Part shown: in pieces, positions 51,462-60,680 of the stretch
Numbering within the stretch: the stretch's first letter is position 1
Layout: each line of letters starts with the position of its first letter
DNA from: CAG-791 sp000431495
GTDB taxonomy: Bacteria > Bacillota > Clostridia > Lachnospirales > Lachnospiraceae
Reading direction: 5' to 3' (one strand)
Length of the DNA: 64,000 nucleotides
Assembly (NCBI GenBank): GCA_052117605.1
Contig: JBQKIT010000001.1
Made by a program: the position numbers and the translations under genes
Notes under the pieces: generated by a model
What the model saw: only the letters and a program-made list of their open reading frames with translations
Database searches by the model: none
What the model was told of the DNA's origin: nothing

Positions 51462-53486
51462 ATGATTTTTACAGCAGAAAAGGGCGTTCTGACCGCGAGA
51501 AATCTGGGAGAAATTCTCCGTATTGAGGCCTGGGGAAAGGATTCCCTGCGCGTTCGTGCAACGCGGCATGCGGTCCTCAACGATGAGAACTGGGCACTGA
51601 CCGAGGAGCCGGGGGACTCCAGGGCCATTGTGGAAATCACGGAGGAGGATCATTGGGTCGGTGATGGCACGATGGATCAGAAGGAGCTTGCGAGGATCAC
51701 CAACGGACGGATTTCGGCCACGGTCAATTTTGCCGGTGTCATTACCTTTTATAAGGATGGAAAGCAGCTCCTTCGTGAATATTTCAGCTTCTATGACGGG
51801 TCTCTTTGGAAGGAGAGCCGCTGCCTTAAAATCCGGAGCCGCGAGTGGAAGGGAATCCCGGGCGGAGATTTCTCTCTGAACGTTCGATTTGAGAGCATCG
51901 ATGGGGAAAAGATTTACGGAATGGGTCAGTATCAGCAGCCCTACCTGGATTTAAAGGGCTGTGTTCTGAGTCTGGAGCAGAGAAACTCCCAGGTCACGGT
52001 GCCCTTCGAGGTTTCTTCCATGGGCTATGGGTTCCTCTGGAACAACCCCGCTGTCGGTCGTGTCTCCTTTGGAAAGAACCTCACGGAGTGGCAGGCAGCG
52101 GCAACCCGGCAGATGGATTACTGGATTACGGCAGGAGATACGCCGAAGGAAATTCTGGAAAAATATACGGCGGTGACCGGACGTGCGCCCATGTTCCCGG
52201 AAAATCTCATGGGACTGTGGCAGTGCAAGCTTCGCTACCGCACGCAGGAGGAGGTGCTGTCTGTCGCAAGAAAATACAAGGCAGAGGGCCTTCCGATCGA
52301 TATGATTGTCATCGATTTCTTCCACTGGACGCTTCAGGGAGACTGGAAGTTTGACAAAACCTATTGGCCGGATCCGAAGGCGATGGTGGATGAGCTTCAT
52401 TCGATGGGGATTAAGGTCATTGTCTCCATCTGGCCGTCTGTGGACCGCAAGAGCGAGAACTTCGCGGAGATGATGGACCGGGGATTGCTGATTTCGACGG
52501 AGCGCGGTGCGCAGCAGACCTATGACTACCAGGGGGACTGCGTGGAGATTGATGTTTTCAATCCGGAAACCAGAAAATATGTCTGGGAGAAATGCAAAAA
52601 GAACTATTATGACCTTGGCATCGATGCGTTCTGGCTAGACAACTCGGAACCGGATTACTGTGCTTATGATTTTGACAATTACCGCTACATCAAGGGATCG
52701 GCGCTGGAGTGCAGCTGTCAGTATCCGCAGTGGTACAGCCGGATTTTCTATGATCCGATGACGGAGCTTCAAAAGGAGCCGGTCGTCAATCTGCTTCGAA
52801 GCGGTTGGGCGGGAAGCCAGAAATACGGAAATGTTCTCTGGTCCGGCGACGTACCGAGCACCTTTGAGTCACTGCAGGATCAGCTGCAGGCAGGTCTGAA
52901 CATCGGACTTGCGGGAATTCCGTGGTGGACGACGGACATCGGCGGCTTTATGACCGATGATGTGAACGATCCGGATTTCCAGCAGCTTCTGATTCGCTGG
53001 TACGAGTTTGCCGTATTTTCGGCAGTCTTTCGGATGCATGGAGACCGCGGCCCCTACAACATTCCGCCGTTGGATAACCGTGACTTTGGAGGCGGCTATC
53101 TTCATACCGGGCAGGACAATGAGCTGTGGAGCTATGGAGAAGAAAACTACCGGATTATGAGAAAGTATTATGACATCCGAATGGAGCTGAAACCTTACAT
53201 TGCAAAGCTCTATGAGGAGGCTCACACAAACGGCTCACCACTGATCCGTACGATGTTCTACGAATTTCCGACAGATTCGAAGTGCTGGGAGGTGACGGAT
53301 CAGTATATGTTCGGTTCGGAATATCTGGTGGCTCCGATTCTGCACCTGAATGAATTCGAGCGTGACGTGTATCTTCCGGAAGGAAGCTGGACAGATATTC
53401 GTGACGGAAAGGTCTATGAAGGCGGGCAGACCGTGCATGTGGATGCGCCTCTGGATGGGCTTCCGGTCTTTCACCGCTGCTGCTGA
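51462..53486 (+). CDS. GH31 family alpha-glycosidase (alpha-xylosidase-like)
   Basis: A 674-residue cytosolic GH31 enzyme. N-terminal beta domain, then the barrel with LPIDMIVIDFF, the nucleophile D393 in DAFWLDNSEPD and acid/base D463 in VLWSGDVPSTFE, then DIGGFMTD, FRMHGDRGPYN and C-terminal beta domains (FGSEYLVAPIL). GH31 covers alpha-glucosidases, alpha-xylosidases and others; the nearest I recall are alpha-xylosidase-like proteins of gut Clostridia, which fits the GH120 gene at 28.9 kb. GAGAGGGG precedes the ATG at 51462. Its transcript runs past the small minus-strand gene to a terminator at 53784. Confidence 0.88.
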   Translation: MIFTAEKGVLTARNLGEILRIEAWGKDSLRVRATRHAVLNDENWALTEEPGDSRAIVEITEEDHWVGDGTMDQKELARITNGRISATVNFAGVITFYKDGKQLLREYFSFYDGSLWKESRCLKIRSREWKGIPGGDFSLNVRFESIDGEKIYGMGQYQQPYLDLKGCVLSLEQRNSQVTVPFEVSSMGYGFLWNNPAVGRVSFGKNLTEWQAAATRQMDYWITAGDTPKEILEKYTAVTGRAPMFPENLMGLWQCKLRYRTQEEVLSVARKYKAEGLPIDMIVIDFFHWTLQGDWKFDKTYWPDPKAMVDELHSMGIKVIVSIWPSVDRKSENFAEMMDRGLLISTERGAQQTYDYQGDCVEIDVFNPETRKYVWEKCKKNYYDLGIDAFWLDNSEPDYCAYDFDNYRYIKGSALECSCQYPQWYSRIFYDPMTELQKEPVVNLLRSGWAGSQKYGNVLWSGDVPSTFESLQDQLQAGLNIGLAGIPWWTTDIGGFMTDDVNDPDFQQLLIRWYEFAVFSAVFRMHGDRGPYNIPPLDNRDFGGGYLHTGQDNELWSYGEENYRIMRKYYDIRMELKPYIAKLYEEAHTNGSPLIRTMFYEFPTDSKCWEVTDQYMFGSEYLVAPILHLNEFERDVYLPEGSWTDIRDGKVYEGGQTVHVDAPLDGLPVFHRCC

Positions 53487-53540
53487 AAAGCTCCGCTTCT
53501 GAAAAACTCAGCTTCTGAAAAGAATCCGCGTCTGAAAGAT

Positions 53541-53759
53541 TCAGCTGCGGCTCCGGGGCAGGAGCAGGCAGAAGAGCTTTATAAAATAGAAGAGAATACC
53601 GCACCAGCCTGCAGATGCAAATAAGATCGCATTGACAGTGGGCTGCAGTCCGAGTACCTCCTGCATGACCAGCACGATCATGGCGCCGAGGACAAAGCCT
53701 GCGGCAAATCCGAGAAGCAATGTGCAAAACAGACTGGAACGTATTTCCTGTGTCTTCAT
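53541..53759 (-). CDS. Small two-segment membrane protein
   Basis: A 72-residue protein with two hydrophobic helices (LFCTLLLGFAAGFVLGAMIVL, cut as LGFAAGFVLGAMIVL; and ILFASAGWCGILFYFIKLF) and a basic end. Typical of a small integral membrane protein; no family recognised. The ribosome site is weak. It lies antisense to the long 3' tail of the GH31 transcript, which ends in a terminator just upstream of this gene, so its own promoter must overlap that terminator. Confidence 0.5.
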   Translation of the reverse strand: MKTQEIRSSLFCTLLLGFAAGFVLGAMIVLVMQEVLGLQPTVNAILFASAGWCGILFYFIKLFCLLLPRSRS

Positions 53760-53783
53760 AAATAATATCACCCGGTTCTTTCT

Positions 53784-53833
53784 GATTCCGGCGGGATTTC
53801 ATGATTGAAATCCCTGCCGGAATCTTTTTTTTG
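53784..53833 (+). terminator. Terminator of the GH31 transcript
   Basis: GATTCCGGC-GGGATTTCA pairs with TGAAATCCC-T-GCCGGAATC (one bulge) and is followed by eight T. It lies 300 bp after the GH31 stop. Confidence 0.85.
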
Positions 53834-53865
53834 GTAATTTTCAAAATCTTCTTAAAATAACAACT

Positions 53866-53887
53866 CTCTTAATCTGCTCTTAATGTA
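53866..53887 (+). promoter_or_regulatory. 11-bp direct repeat upstream of pstS
   Basis: CTCTTAATCTG (53866-53876) is followed directly by CTCTTAATGTA (53877-53887). The 11-bp period is that of PhoP/PhoB binding sites; a likely distal Pho box about 215 bp before pstS. The stretch 53834-54103 holds only regulatory DNA. Confidence 0.5.
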
Positions 53888-54000
53888 ATGCTCCGCAAAA
53901 AACAGCTCTATCGCAGAAACGTAAGGCTTATGTAAGAAACAGGTAAAGCAGCGGGCGAAAAGATCGGAGGTCTTTCGGGGCATCTGACACCGGGAACAAC

Positions 54001-54040
54001 TTTACATAGCTTTAACATTTCGCGGGTTATGGATTTAACA
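54001..54040 (+). promoter_or_regulatory. Pho box of the pst operon
   Basis: TTTACA (54001-54006), N5, TTAACA (54012-54017) is a perfect match to the Bacillus PhoP half-site pair. A third unit TTTAAC (54034-54039) lies in phase two turns later. Binding of the neighbouring PhoB-like regulator would activate pstS. Confidence 0.8.
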
Positions 54041-54103
54041 CGCCCTCTTTATGATGGGCACTGTCGGATAAGAAAACGATTCCTGATAGAGGAGGATATT
54101 ATT

Positions 54104-55045
54104 ATGAAACTGAAGAAACTTACCGGAACAATTGCAGCAGCAACACTGGTTATGGGAATGCTTGCAGGATGCGGCGCTTCTGATACGGCCGCAGCTGAGA
54201 CCACCGCAGCAGATACAGCAGCGGCTGAGACCACTGCAGCAGAGGCAGCAGAGGCTGTTACCGGAGAGGTTACCGCAGCAGGCTCTTCCGCCCTGCTCCC
54301 TCTTGCACAGGCAGCAGCAGAGAAGTTTATGGATGCAAATCCTGACTGCTCGGTCACGGTAAACGGCGGCGGATCCGGTGAAGGCCTGAAGCAGGTTGCA
54401 GACGGAGCCATTGATATCGGAAACTCGGATGTTTTCGCAGAAGAGAAGCTGGATGCTTCTGTCGCAGCAGGCCTTGTAGATCATGAGGTATGTGTCATTA
54501 CCATGGCGCCTGTTGTCAATACAGACCTTGGCGTAGATGATCTGACCACGGATCAGCTGATTGACATTTTTACCGGAAAGATCACCAACTGGAAGGAAGT
54601 CGGCGGACCGGATGAGGAGATCCTTCTGGTTACCAGACCGAGCTCTTCCGGAACCAGAGCACTGTTTAAGAACTGGGCACTGAACGGAGAAGAGGAGGCT
54701 TCCAACGAAGCACTTGAGACCGATGATTCCGGCACTCTTCTTCAGACCGTTGAGCAGAACAAGGGAGCAATCGGATATGTTGCACTGTCCTATCTTGTCA
54801 ATGACGATACCGTTAAGACGGTTTCCATCGATGGTGTAGCACCTACTCTTGAGAACACCTACAACGGAACCTACAAGGTATGGGGCTTCGAGCACATGTA
54901 CACCAACGGCGAGGGCAGCGATGCCGCACAGGCCTTCATCAACTACATGATGGGCGATGAGTTCGGCGAATCCATCGAGGCTATGGGCTACGGCGTATCC
55001 TCCAGGATGAGCGATGAGGCGGTAAAGTCTCACGAAGCACAGTAA
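54104..55045 (+). CDS. pstS: Phosphate-binding lipoprotein PstS
   Basis: A 313-residue secreted phosphate-binding protein. Signal with lipobox MLAGCGAS, so a lipoprotein; an Ala/Thr-rich linker of about 40 residues; then the binding domain with VTAAGSSALLPLAQAAAEKF (cut after AGSSALLPLA), NGGGSGEGLKQVADGAIDIGNS (cut as GGGSGEGLKQ), TNWKEVGG and RPSSSGTRALF. These Ser/Thr/Asp residues line the phosphate pocket. GAGGAGG before the ATG at 54104. First gene of pstSCAB-phoU-phoB-phoR, behind Pho boxes. A small hairpin (TCGGA/TCCGA, 55053-55066) between it and pstC may favour pstS expression. Confidence 0.95.
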   Translation: MKLKKLTGTIAAATLVMGMLAGCGASDTAAAETTAADTAAAETTAAEAAEAVTGEVTAAGSSALLPLAQAAAEKFMDANPDCSVTVNGGGSGEGLKQVADGAIDIGNSDVFAEEKLDASVAAGLVDHEVCVITMAPVVNTDLGVDDLTTDQLIDIFTGKITNWKEVGGPDEEILLVTRPSSSGTRALFKNWALNGEEEASNEALETDDSGTLLQTVEQNKGAIGYVALSYLVNDDTVKTVSIDGVAPTLENTYNGTYKVWGFEHMYTNGEGSDAAQAFINYMMGDEFGESIEAMGYGVSSRMSDEAVKSHEAQ

Positions 55046-55079
55046 AAAGCATTCGGAAAACTCCGACAGAGGAACAGTT

Positions 55080-56069
55080 ATGAGCGAAGCAGTTACAAAC
55101 CTTACGGGTGGAAAGAATTGCACAGAAACGTCGGAGCGCAGAACTCAGGGAATGAGAACCGGCAAAATGGATCGTTTCCGGAAAGAATACCTGGGGCGGG
55201 GGATTGTTACCGCCTCGGGCTTCTTCATTATCGCGCTGACGCTGGCAATTGGTGTTTTCCTGATTGTGCAGGGGACCGGAACCTTTACCAAATATCATCA
55301 TTCCATTCTGGAATTCCTGTTTTCCAGTGAATGGGCACCGGTGGATTCTGTGGCCGGAGGCACCGGCAAGGTGGGCTGTGCCATTTACATTGCGGGCTCT
55401 CTGATGACCTGCGGACTTGCACTTCTTATGGTGACACCGTTTGCGGTGGGCGCTGCAGTATTTATGACAGAGATCGCTCCGAAGGCAGGAACGAAAATCT
55501 TTCAGCCGGCCATTGAGATGTTCGTGGGAATCCCTTCCGTTGTATACGGCTGGATCGGACTTACGGTACTGGTTCCGTTCATCCGCGACACCTTCCATGC
55601 AAGAATGGGCGGATATTCCGTGCTTGCAGCCAGCATCGTGCTTGCCATCATGATCTTTCCGACCATCACGACGGTTGCGGCAGACTCCATCCGGAGCATT
55701 CCGCAGTATTACCGGAAAGCCGCATACGGACTTGGTTCTACCAGATGGCAGGTGATCTACCGGATCGTTCTTCCGGCAGCCAAATCCGGCATTCTGACCG
55801 GGATTATTCTGGGACTTGCGAGAGCGTTCGGAGAGGCACTTGCGGTTGCAATGGTCATCGGAAAAACAAGAGCGTTCCCGAAGAACATCCTTTCTCCGAC
55901 CAATAACCTGACGGCGGCCATCGCTGCGGATATGGGAAACTCGGCAAGCGGCGGTGAGCAGAATATGGCGCTTTGGACTATGGCGCTGCTCCTGTTCCTG
56001 ATTTCCATGCTGTTTATTTTCATCATCCATCGCATTGATGCGGCAGGGAAAAAGAAAGAAAAGGCGTAA
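55080..56069 (+). CDS. pstC: Phosphate ABC transporter permease PstC
   Basis: A 329-residue permease of the high-affinity phosphate transporter. A 40-residue cytoplasmic lead, about six membrane segments, the FVGIPSVVYGWIGLTV motif and the coupling-helix region QYYRKAAYGLGSTRWQVIYR (EAA-like), ending LARAFGEALAVAMVIG. Follows pstS by 34 bp. Partner of PstA. Confidence 0.95.
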   Translation: MSEAVTNLTGGKNCTETSERRTQGMRTGKMDRFRKEYLGRGIVTASGFFIIALTLAIGVFLIVQGTGTFTKYHHSILEFLFSSEWAPVDSVAGGTGKVGCAIYIAGSLMTCGLALLMVTPFAVGAAVFMTEIAPKAGTKIFQPAIEMFVGIPSVVYGWIGLTVLVPFIRDTFHARMGGYSVLAASIVLAIMIFPTITTVAADSIRSIPQYYRKAAYGLGSTRWQVIYRIVLPAAKSGILTGIILGLARAFGEALAVAMVIGKTRAFPKNILSPTNNLTAAIAADMGNSASGGEQNMALWTMALLLFLISMLFIFIIHRIDAAGKKKEKA

Positions 56070-56120
56070 GAATGCAAAAGGCCTTGCTGCGATACAGATA
56101 CAAAAGAGGATTGGTGCGAT

Positions 56121-57020
56121 ATGAATGAAAAAATGAAACGCCGCATTAAAAATGCGGAGAGGACGGACCATTTGATGACGGGCGTATTCTGCGCCGTCGG
56201 AGGGTCGTTCCTTCTGCTGATTCTGGTTCTTGCGGGATACATTATCATCAAGGGAATCATGAGTTATTTTCCCGGGATTCTGGCGGCAGATTCCGGCGGA
56301 ATCGGAAACCAGCTGTTCAATACCGTCTATCTGGTTGTGCTTTCTCTTCTGATCAGTGTTCCGCTGGGAGTCCTTGCAGGAATTTACATGGCGGAGTATG
56401 CGGGAGATACCAAAGCAACCCATTTTATCCGGATCTGCATAGAATCGCTTTCTTCGCTTCCTTCGATCGTGGCAGGCCTGTTCGGCTATCTGGTTTTCAT
56501 CCTGATGACAGGAGCAAAATGGAATCTGATGGCAGGTGCGCTTGCGGTTTCCATCCTAAGTCTTCCTTCCATTGCGACGACGACCGAGGATGCCATGCGC
56601 AGCCTTCCGAAGAGCTACAAGGCGGGCTCCATGGCACTTGGTGCAACGCACTGGGTCAGCATCGTGAAGGTTCTGCTTCCTGCGTGTCTTCCGCGCATCA
56701 TTACCGGCGTGATTCTGGCAGCAGGAAGAGGCTTTGGTGAGGCGGCAGCTCTTCTGTATACGGCGGGGCAGAGCACAAGACTTAACTGGAGCAACTGGAA
56801 TCCGGCCTCCAAAACGTGTCCTCTCAATCCGTTCCGTCCGGGTGAGACACTGGCTCTTCATATCTGGGTCATGCGCACAGAGGGAGCATTGAATCCGCAG
56901 TCGGAGGAAATTGCAAACTTTTCGGCGATGGTGCTGGTGGTGATGGTACTTATTTTCTCCATGATTGCGAGAATCATGACGCGGAGAATCAACGAGAAGC
57001 AGTCGGGTGCAAAGGCATAG
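56121..57020 (+). CDS. pstA: Phosphate ABC transporter permease PstA
   Basis: A 299-residue permease with six membrane segments. Motifs: SLPSIVAGLFGYLVFI, SLPSIATTTEDAMRSLPKSYK (cut as IATTTEDAMRSLPKSYK), the coupling segment AGSMALGATHWVSIVKVLLP and AAGRGFGEAAALLYTAG. Pairs with PstC. The next gene, pstB, begins 28 bp after its stop. Confidence 0.95.
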   Translation: MNEKMKRRIKNAERTDHLMTGVFCAVGGSFLLLILVLAGYIIIKGIMSYFPGILAADSGGIGNQLFNTVYLVVLSLLISVPLGVLAGIYMAEYAGDTKATHFIRICIESLSSLPSIVAGLFGYLVFILMTGAKWNLMAGALAVSILSLPSIATTTEDAMRSLPKSYKAGSMALGATHWVSIVKVLLPACLPRIITGVILAAGRGFGEAAALLYTAGQSTRLNWSNWNPASKTCPLNPFRPGETLALHIWVMRTEGALNPQSEEIANFSAMVLVVMVLIFSMIARIMTRRINEKQSGAKA

Positions 57021-57048
57021 AGCAGACCTTGAGAGAAAGGGAAACAGA

Positions 57049-57807
57049 ATGGAAGAACAGTATAAATTTGAAATCAAAGACCTGGATCTGTTCTACGGAC
57101 AGTATCAGGCACTGCATAAAATTTCAATGAACATCCGTGCCAATGAGATTACGGCACTGATCGGCCCCTCCGGCTGCGGAAAATCAACGTTTCTGAAGAC
57201 ACTGAACCGGATGAATGATCTGGAAGAGGGCGTTCGAATTGAGGGTGATGTGAAGCTGGACGGCGTGGATCTTTATAAGGAAATGGATGCCATCGAGCTG
57301 CGAAAGAGAGTCGGAATGGTATTCCAGCAGCCGAATCCGTTCCCGAAGAGTGTTTATGAGAACGTAGCTTACGGTCCGAGAATCAACGGAGTCCGCCGCA
57401 AATCGGAGCTGGATGAGATCGTGGAGCGAAGCCTTCGTCAGGCAGCCATCTGGGATGAGCTGAAGGACAGACTTCACAAAAGTGCTCTGGGACTTTCCGG
57501 CGGACAGCAGCAGAGACTGTGCATTGCAAGGACCCTTGCGGTGGAGCCGGAAGTGATTCTGATGGATGAGCCGACGTCTGCACTGGATCCGATTTCCACT
57601 TCCAAGATCGAGGATCTCGCCATCGAGCTGAAAAGCCAATATACCATCGTCATCGTGACACACAACATGCAGCAGGCAAGCCGTATCTCAGACAATACCG
57701 CATTCTTCCTGTTGGGCGAGCTGATTGAGTACAATCGCACGCAGAAGCTCTTCTCGATTCCGGCGGACAAGCGAACCGAGGATTATATTACCGGACGCTT
57801 CGGCTGA
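57049..57807 (+). CDS. pstB: Phosphate ABC transporter ATPase PstB
   Basis: A 252-residue ATPase. Walker A GPSGCGKST, the Q-loop VGMVFQQPNPFPKSVYENVA, signature LSGGQQQRLCIARTLAVEP, Walker B VILMDEPTSALDPIST and switch His in IVIVTHNMQQASR, all typical of PstB. Start at 57049 after AAAGGGAA. It drives phosphate import with PstSCA. It is followed by phoU after 46 bp. Confidence 0.96.
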   Translation: MEEQYKFEIKDLDLFYGQYQALHKISMNIRANEITALIGPSGCGKSTFLKTLNRMNDLEEGVRIEGDVKLDGVDLYKEMDAIELRKRVGMVFQQPNPFPKSVYENVAYGPRINGVRRKSELDEIVERSLRQAAIWDELKDRLHKSALGLSGGQQQRLCIARTLAVEPEVILMDEPTSALDPISTSKIEDLAIELKSQYTIVIVTHNMQQASRISDNTAFFLLGELIEYNRTQKLFSIPADKRTEDYITGRFG

Positions 57808-57853
57808 TGGAAAAAAGCGGAAAAATGTTCCTTGTATACAGGAGGTAGATATA

Positions 57854-58525
57854 GTGAGAAACCGGTTTGATGCGCAGCTTCTGCAGCTGAACAGGATGCT
57901 GATTCACATGGGAGATCTGTGCGGAATTGCAATTGAAAATGCGACAAAAGCCCTGCAGGATGGTAATATACAGATGGCCTATGATGTCATGACGGCAGAT
58001 GCTGAGATTGATCAGGCAGAACGCGATATTGAGCGGCTGTGTCTGACACTTCTTCTGCAGCAGCAGCCGGTGGCAAGAGATCTTCGCCAGATTTCCTCTG
58101 CACTGAAGATGATTACGGATATGGAGCGTATCGGTGATCAGGCTTCGGATATTGCAGAGATTGTAGTAAGCGCACAGCTGTCCGAGGCAACGGACTTTCC
58201 GAAAATTGTGGAGATGAGCGTGGAGGTCACCCACATGGTGGAGGACAGCATCAAGGCATTTGTGGACAAGAATCTGGAGCTTGCAGGAAATGTGGAAGCG
58301 CGGGACGATGTGGTGGACATGATGTTTGATTCCGTGAAGAATCAGCTGATTGATTACATCGGCGAGAATCAGGGGCAGGCAGCACACAAGGCAATTGACC
58401 TGGTGATGATTTCCAAGTATCTGGAGCGTATCGGTGATCATGCAACGAACATTGCGGAATGGGTTACTTTTTCCATTACCGGTGTTCATGAAGCGAAGCT
58501 GGATACGAAGAAGATTACAGGGTAA
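57854..58525 (+). CDS. phoU: Phosphate signalling protein PhoU
   Basis: A 223-residue all-helical protein of two repeated three-helix bundles. The metal-binding E/DxxxD patterns appear twice: SSALKMITDMERIGDQASDIAEIV (cut as ITDMERIGDQASDIAE) and LVMISKYLERIGDHATNIAEW (cut as KYLERIGDHATNIAEW). It links PstB with the PhoR kinase and restrains the regulon when phosphate is ample. GTG start at 57854 after AGGAGGT with the right spacing. Followed by the response regulator 10 bp later. Confidence 0.94.
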   Translation: MRNRFDAQLLQLNRMLIHMGDLCGIAIENATKALQDGNIQMAYDVMTADAEIDQAERDIERLCLTLLLQQQPVARDLRQISSALKMITDMERIGDQASDIAEIVVSAQLSEATDFPKIVEMSVEVTHMVEDSIKAFVDKNLELAGNVEARDDVVDMMFDSVKNQLIDYIGENQGQAAHKAIDLVMISKYLERIGDHATNIAEWVTFSITGVHEAKLDTKKITG

Positions 58526-58535
58526 GGATGAAGCA

Positions 58536-59213
58536 ATGATTTTTTGTGTGGAAGACGATGAGAACATCAGAGATCTGATCGTATATACGCTGGAGAATAC
58601 GGGATTTCAGGCACAGGGCTTTGAAGACGGGAAATGCTTCAGGGCGGCACTTGGACATGAGAAGCCGGATCTGGTTCTGATGGACGTGATGCTGCCCGGA
58701 GAGGACGGAGTTTCACTGCTGAAGGATCTTCGTGCAAACAGTGAGACGGAAACGATTCCGGTGATTATGGTGACGGCCAAGGGAGCGGAATTCGATAAGG
58801 TGAAGGCACTGGATCTTGGCGCGGATGACTATGTAACCAAGCCCTTCGGGATGATGGAGCTGGTCAGCCGGATCAAGGCTGTTCTTCGGCGAAGCGGTGC
58901 CGGAAATGACGCAGGTGATGATGAGATTCTTGCTCTTGGTGAAATCGCCATGGATACCAGGAGACATCAGGTAACTGTGGCGGGCGAGCCGGTTGCCTTG
59001 ACCTTGAAGGAGTATGAGCTTCTGAAAAAGCTTCTGGTCAATTCAGAGGTTGTTCTCACAAGAGATCAGCTTCTGGAGGATGTATGGGGCTATGACTTTG
59101 ACGGGGAAACCCGCACGGTGGATGTGCATATCCGGACGCTTCGCCAGAAGCTCGGACAGGCCGGGGATAAAATCGAGACTGTCCGCGGCGTAGGATATCG
59201 AATCCGCACATAA
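58536..59213 (+). CDS. phoB: Response regulator PhoB/PhoP-type
   Basis: A 225-residue OmpR/PhoB-type response regulator. Receiver with D50 as phospho-acceptor (LVLMDVMLPGEDG), acidic pair EDDE near residue 6-9, and K102 (YVTKPF). Winged-helix C-terminal domain: LTLKEYELLKKLLVNSEVVLTRDQLLEDVWGYDFDGETRTVDVHI (key parts LTLKEYELLKKL, RTVDVHIRTLRQKL, TVRGVGYRIR). It would bind the TT-ACA boxes at 54001 and 60675. Whether to call it phoB or phoP is only a naming matter. Its ribosome site AAGGA lies in the gap after phoU. Confidence 0.92.
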   Translation: MIFCVEDDENIRDLIVYTLENTGFQAQGFEDGKCFRAALGHEKPDLVLMDVMLPGEDGVSLLKDLRANSETETIPVIMVTAKGAEFDKVKALDLGADDYVTKPFGMMELVSRIKAVLRRSGAGNDAGDDEILALGEIAMDTRRHQVTVAGEPVALTLKEYELLKKLLVNSEVVLTRDQLLEDVWGYDFDGETRTVDVHIRTLRQKLGQAGDKIETVRGVGYRIRT

Positions 59214-59281
59214 CACTCGGTGGACATGCATTCAGGATTTTGCAGGACCGGAAAATCAGGGGAGAGACTCTTCGGAGGAAT

Positions 59282-60622
59282 ATGAGACCAAGAAGCATGA
59301 GAAGAAAAATTCAGAAGAGCATGTTTATGGTGATCGGAATTACGCTTGCGATAGCGTATGCGATCACCATTTTCTTCGTTTATATAAGAATACGAAGCCT
59401 TGCCAGAGACAGCATCCAGCGCGTTGCGGAATATACGGCGGCTGCAGTCAACATTTTCGGGGAGGATTATCTCCGGCAGCTGGATAACGTGGAGAAGGGA
59501 ACCAGAATCACGCTGATCGATTCCGACGGAAATGTTCATTATGATACAGAGCAGGACGAATTTACCTTTGAGAATCATCTGGAGCGGCCGGAGGTACAGG
59601 CGGCCTTGAAGGATGGAGCCGGGCAGGACATCCGAAGGTCCGACACGATCGGGCTGGATATGTTTTACTGTGCCATCCGCCTGGATGACGGAAATGTTCT
59701 CCGGGTTTCCATGCCGGTCAGCAGCATTACGGACACCGCACTTACCCTCCTTCTGGCCATGCTTGCGATCGGAGCGGGGATGCTGTTCTGTGCCTATCTG
59801 ATGGCGGGAAAGCAGGCTGCCGCACTCGTCAGCCCGATCAACCATCTGGATTTGGACAAGCCTTTGGAAAATGATGTTTACGAGGAAATGACGCCTCTTC
59901 TGCAGAGAATCGAGGACTCCAACAAAGCCAAGGAGGCTGTGGCAGAGATGCGGAAGGAGTTTTCGGCAAATGTTTCACATGAGCTGAAAACGCCGCTTAC
60001 TTCCATTTCCGGCTATGCGGAAATCATGCGGGACGGGCTTGTGAAGCCGGCGGATGTGCCGAAGTTTTCGGAGCGCATTTATAAAGAAGCGCAGCGGATG
60101 CTGACGCTGATCAATGACATTATCCAGCTCTCCCGTCTGGATGAGGGACATCTGGAGCAGCAGGAGGAAGCGGTGGATCTGTTCGAGCTTTCGCATGACA
60201 TTGTCGGAAGACTCTCCTCCAAGGCAGATGACTGCGGCGTTCATGTGGAGCTTACGGGAGAATCCTGCATAGTTGCCGGCGTGAAACGGCTCCTGGATGA
60301 AATGATTTATAACATCACGGAGAATGCCATCAAGTACAATCACGCGGGAGGCCGGGTGGATCTCTGGGTTGGAAAACAGATGGATACGCCGAAGGTGATT
60401 GTGACAGACACCGGCATCGGAATTGCCGAAGAAGAGCAGGAGAGGGTGTTCGAACGCTTCTATCGCGTCGATAAGAGCCGCTCCAAGGAAACCGGCGGCA
60501 CGGGCCTTGGACTCTCGATCGTCAAGCATGGAGCCGAGCTGTCCCATGCGAAGATCAAGGTTACCTCGCAGCTTGGAAGAGGAACCCGGATGGAGCTGAT
60601 TTTTGAGGAATCGAAGAATTAG
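59282..60622 (+). CDS. phoR: Phosphate regulon sensor histidine kinase PhoR
   Basis: A 446-residue sensor kinase: two membrane segments (about residues 13-36 and 155-180) enclosing an extracytoplasmic domain, a linker, the DHp domain with H233 (FSANVSHELKTPLTS), and the ATP domain (N box MIYNITENAIKYN, G1 VTDTGIGIAEEEQ, G2 GGTGLGLSIVKHG). It phosphorylates the adjacent regulator when phosphate is scarce. The ATG at 59282 is close to GGAGG (3 bases); 59297 is an alternative. A terminator at 60637 ends the operon. Confidence 0.93.
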   Translation: MRPRSMRRKIQKSMFMVIGITLAIAYAITIFFVYIRIRSLARDSIQRVAEYTAAAVNIFGEDYLRQLDNVEKGTRITLIDSDGNVHYDTEQDEFTFENHLERPEVQAALKDGAGQDIRRSDTIGLDMFYCAIRLDDGNVLRVSMPVSSITDTALTLLLAMLAIGAGMLFCAYLMAGKQAAALVSPINHLDLDKPLENDVYEEMTPLLQRIEDSNKAKEAVAEMRKEFSANVSHELKTPLTSISGYAEIMRDGLVKPADVPKFSERIYKEAQRMLTLINDIIQLSRLDEGHLEQQEEAVDLFELSHDIVGRLSSKADDCGVHVELTGESCIVAGVKRLLDEMIYNITENAIKYNHAGGRVDLWVGKQMDTPKVIVTDTGIGIAEEEQERVFERFYRVDKSRSKETGGTGLGLSIVKHGAELSHAKIKVTSQLGRGTRMELIFEESKN

Positions 60623-60636
60623 GAAGAAAAGAATGC

Positions 60637-60680
60637 AAGCGGCAGTCTATGTAAGAAGCAGACTGCCGCTTGGTTTTACA
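60637..60680 (+). terminator. Terminator of the pst-pho operon
   Basis: Perfect 12-bp stem AAGCGGCAGTCT / AGACTGCCGCTT with an 11-base loop and GGTTTTA tail. The tail runs into the Pho box of the next gene. Confidence 0.85.

Noticed and set aside
53487..53545. CRISPR-like or tandem repeat
   Set aside because: Only three imperfect short units (GCTTCTGAAAA type), no spacers of constant length.
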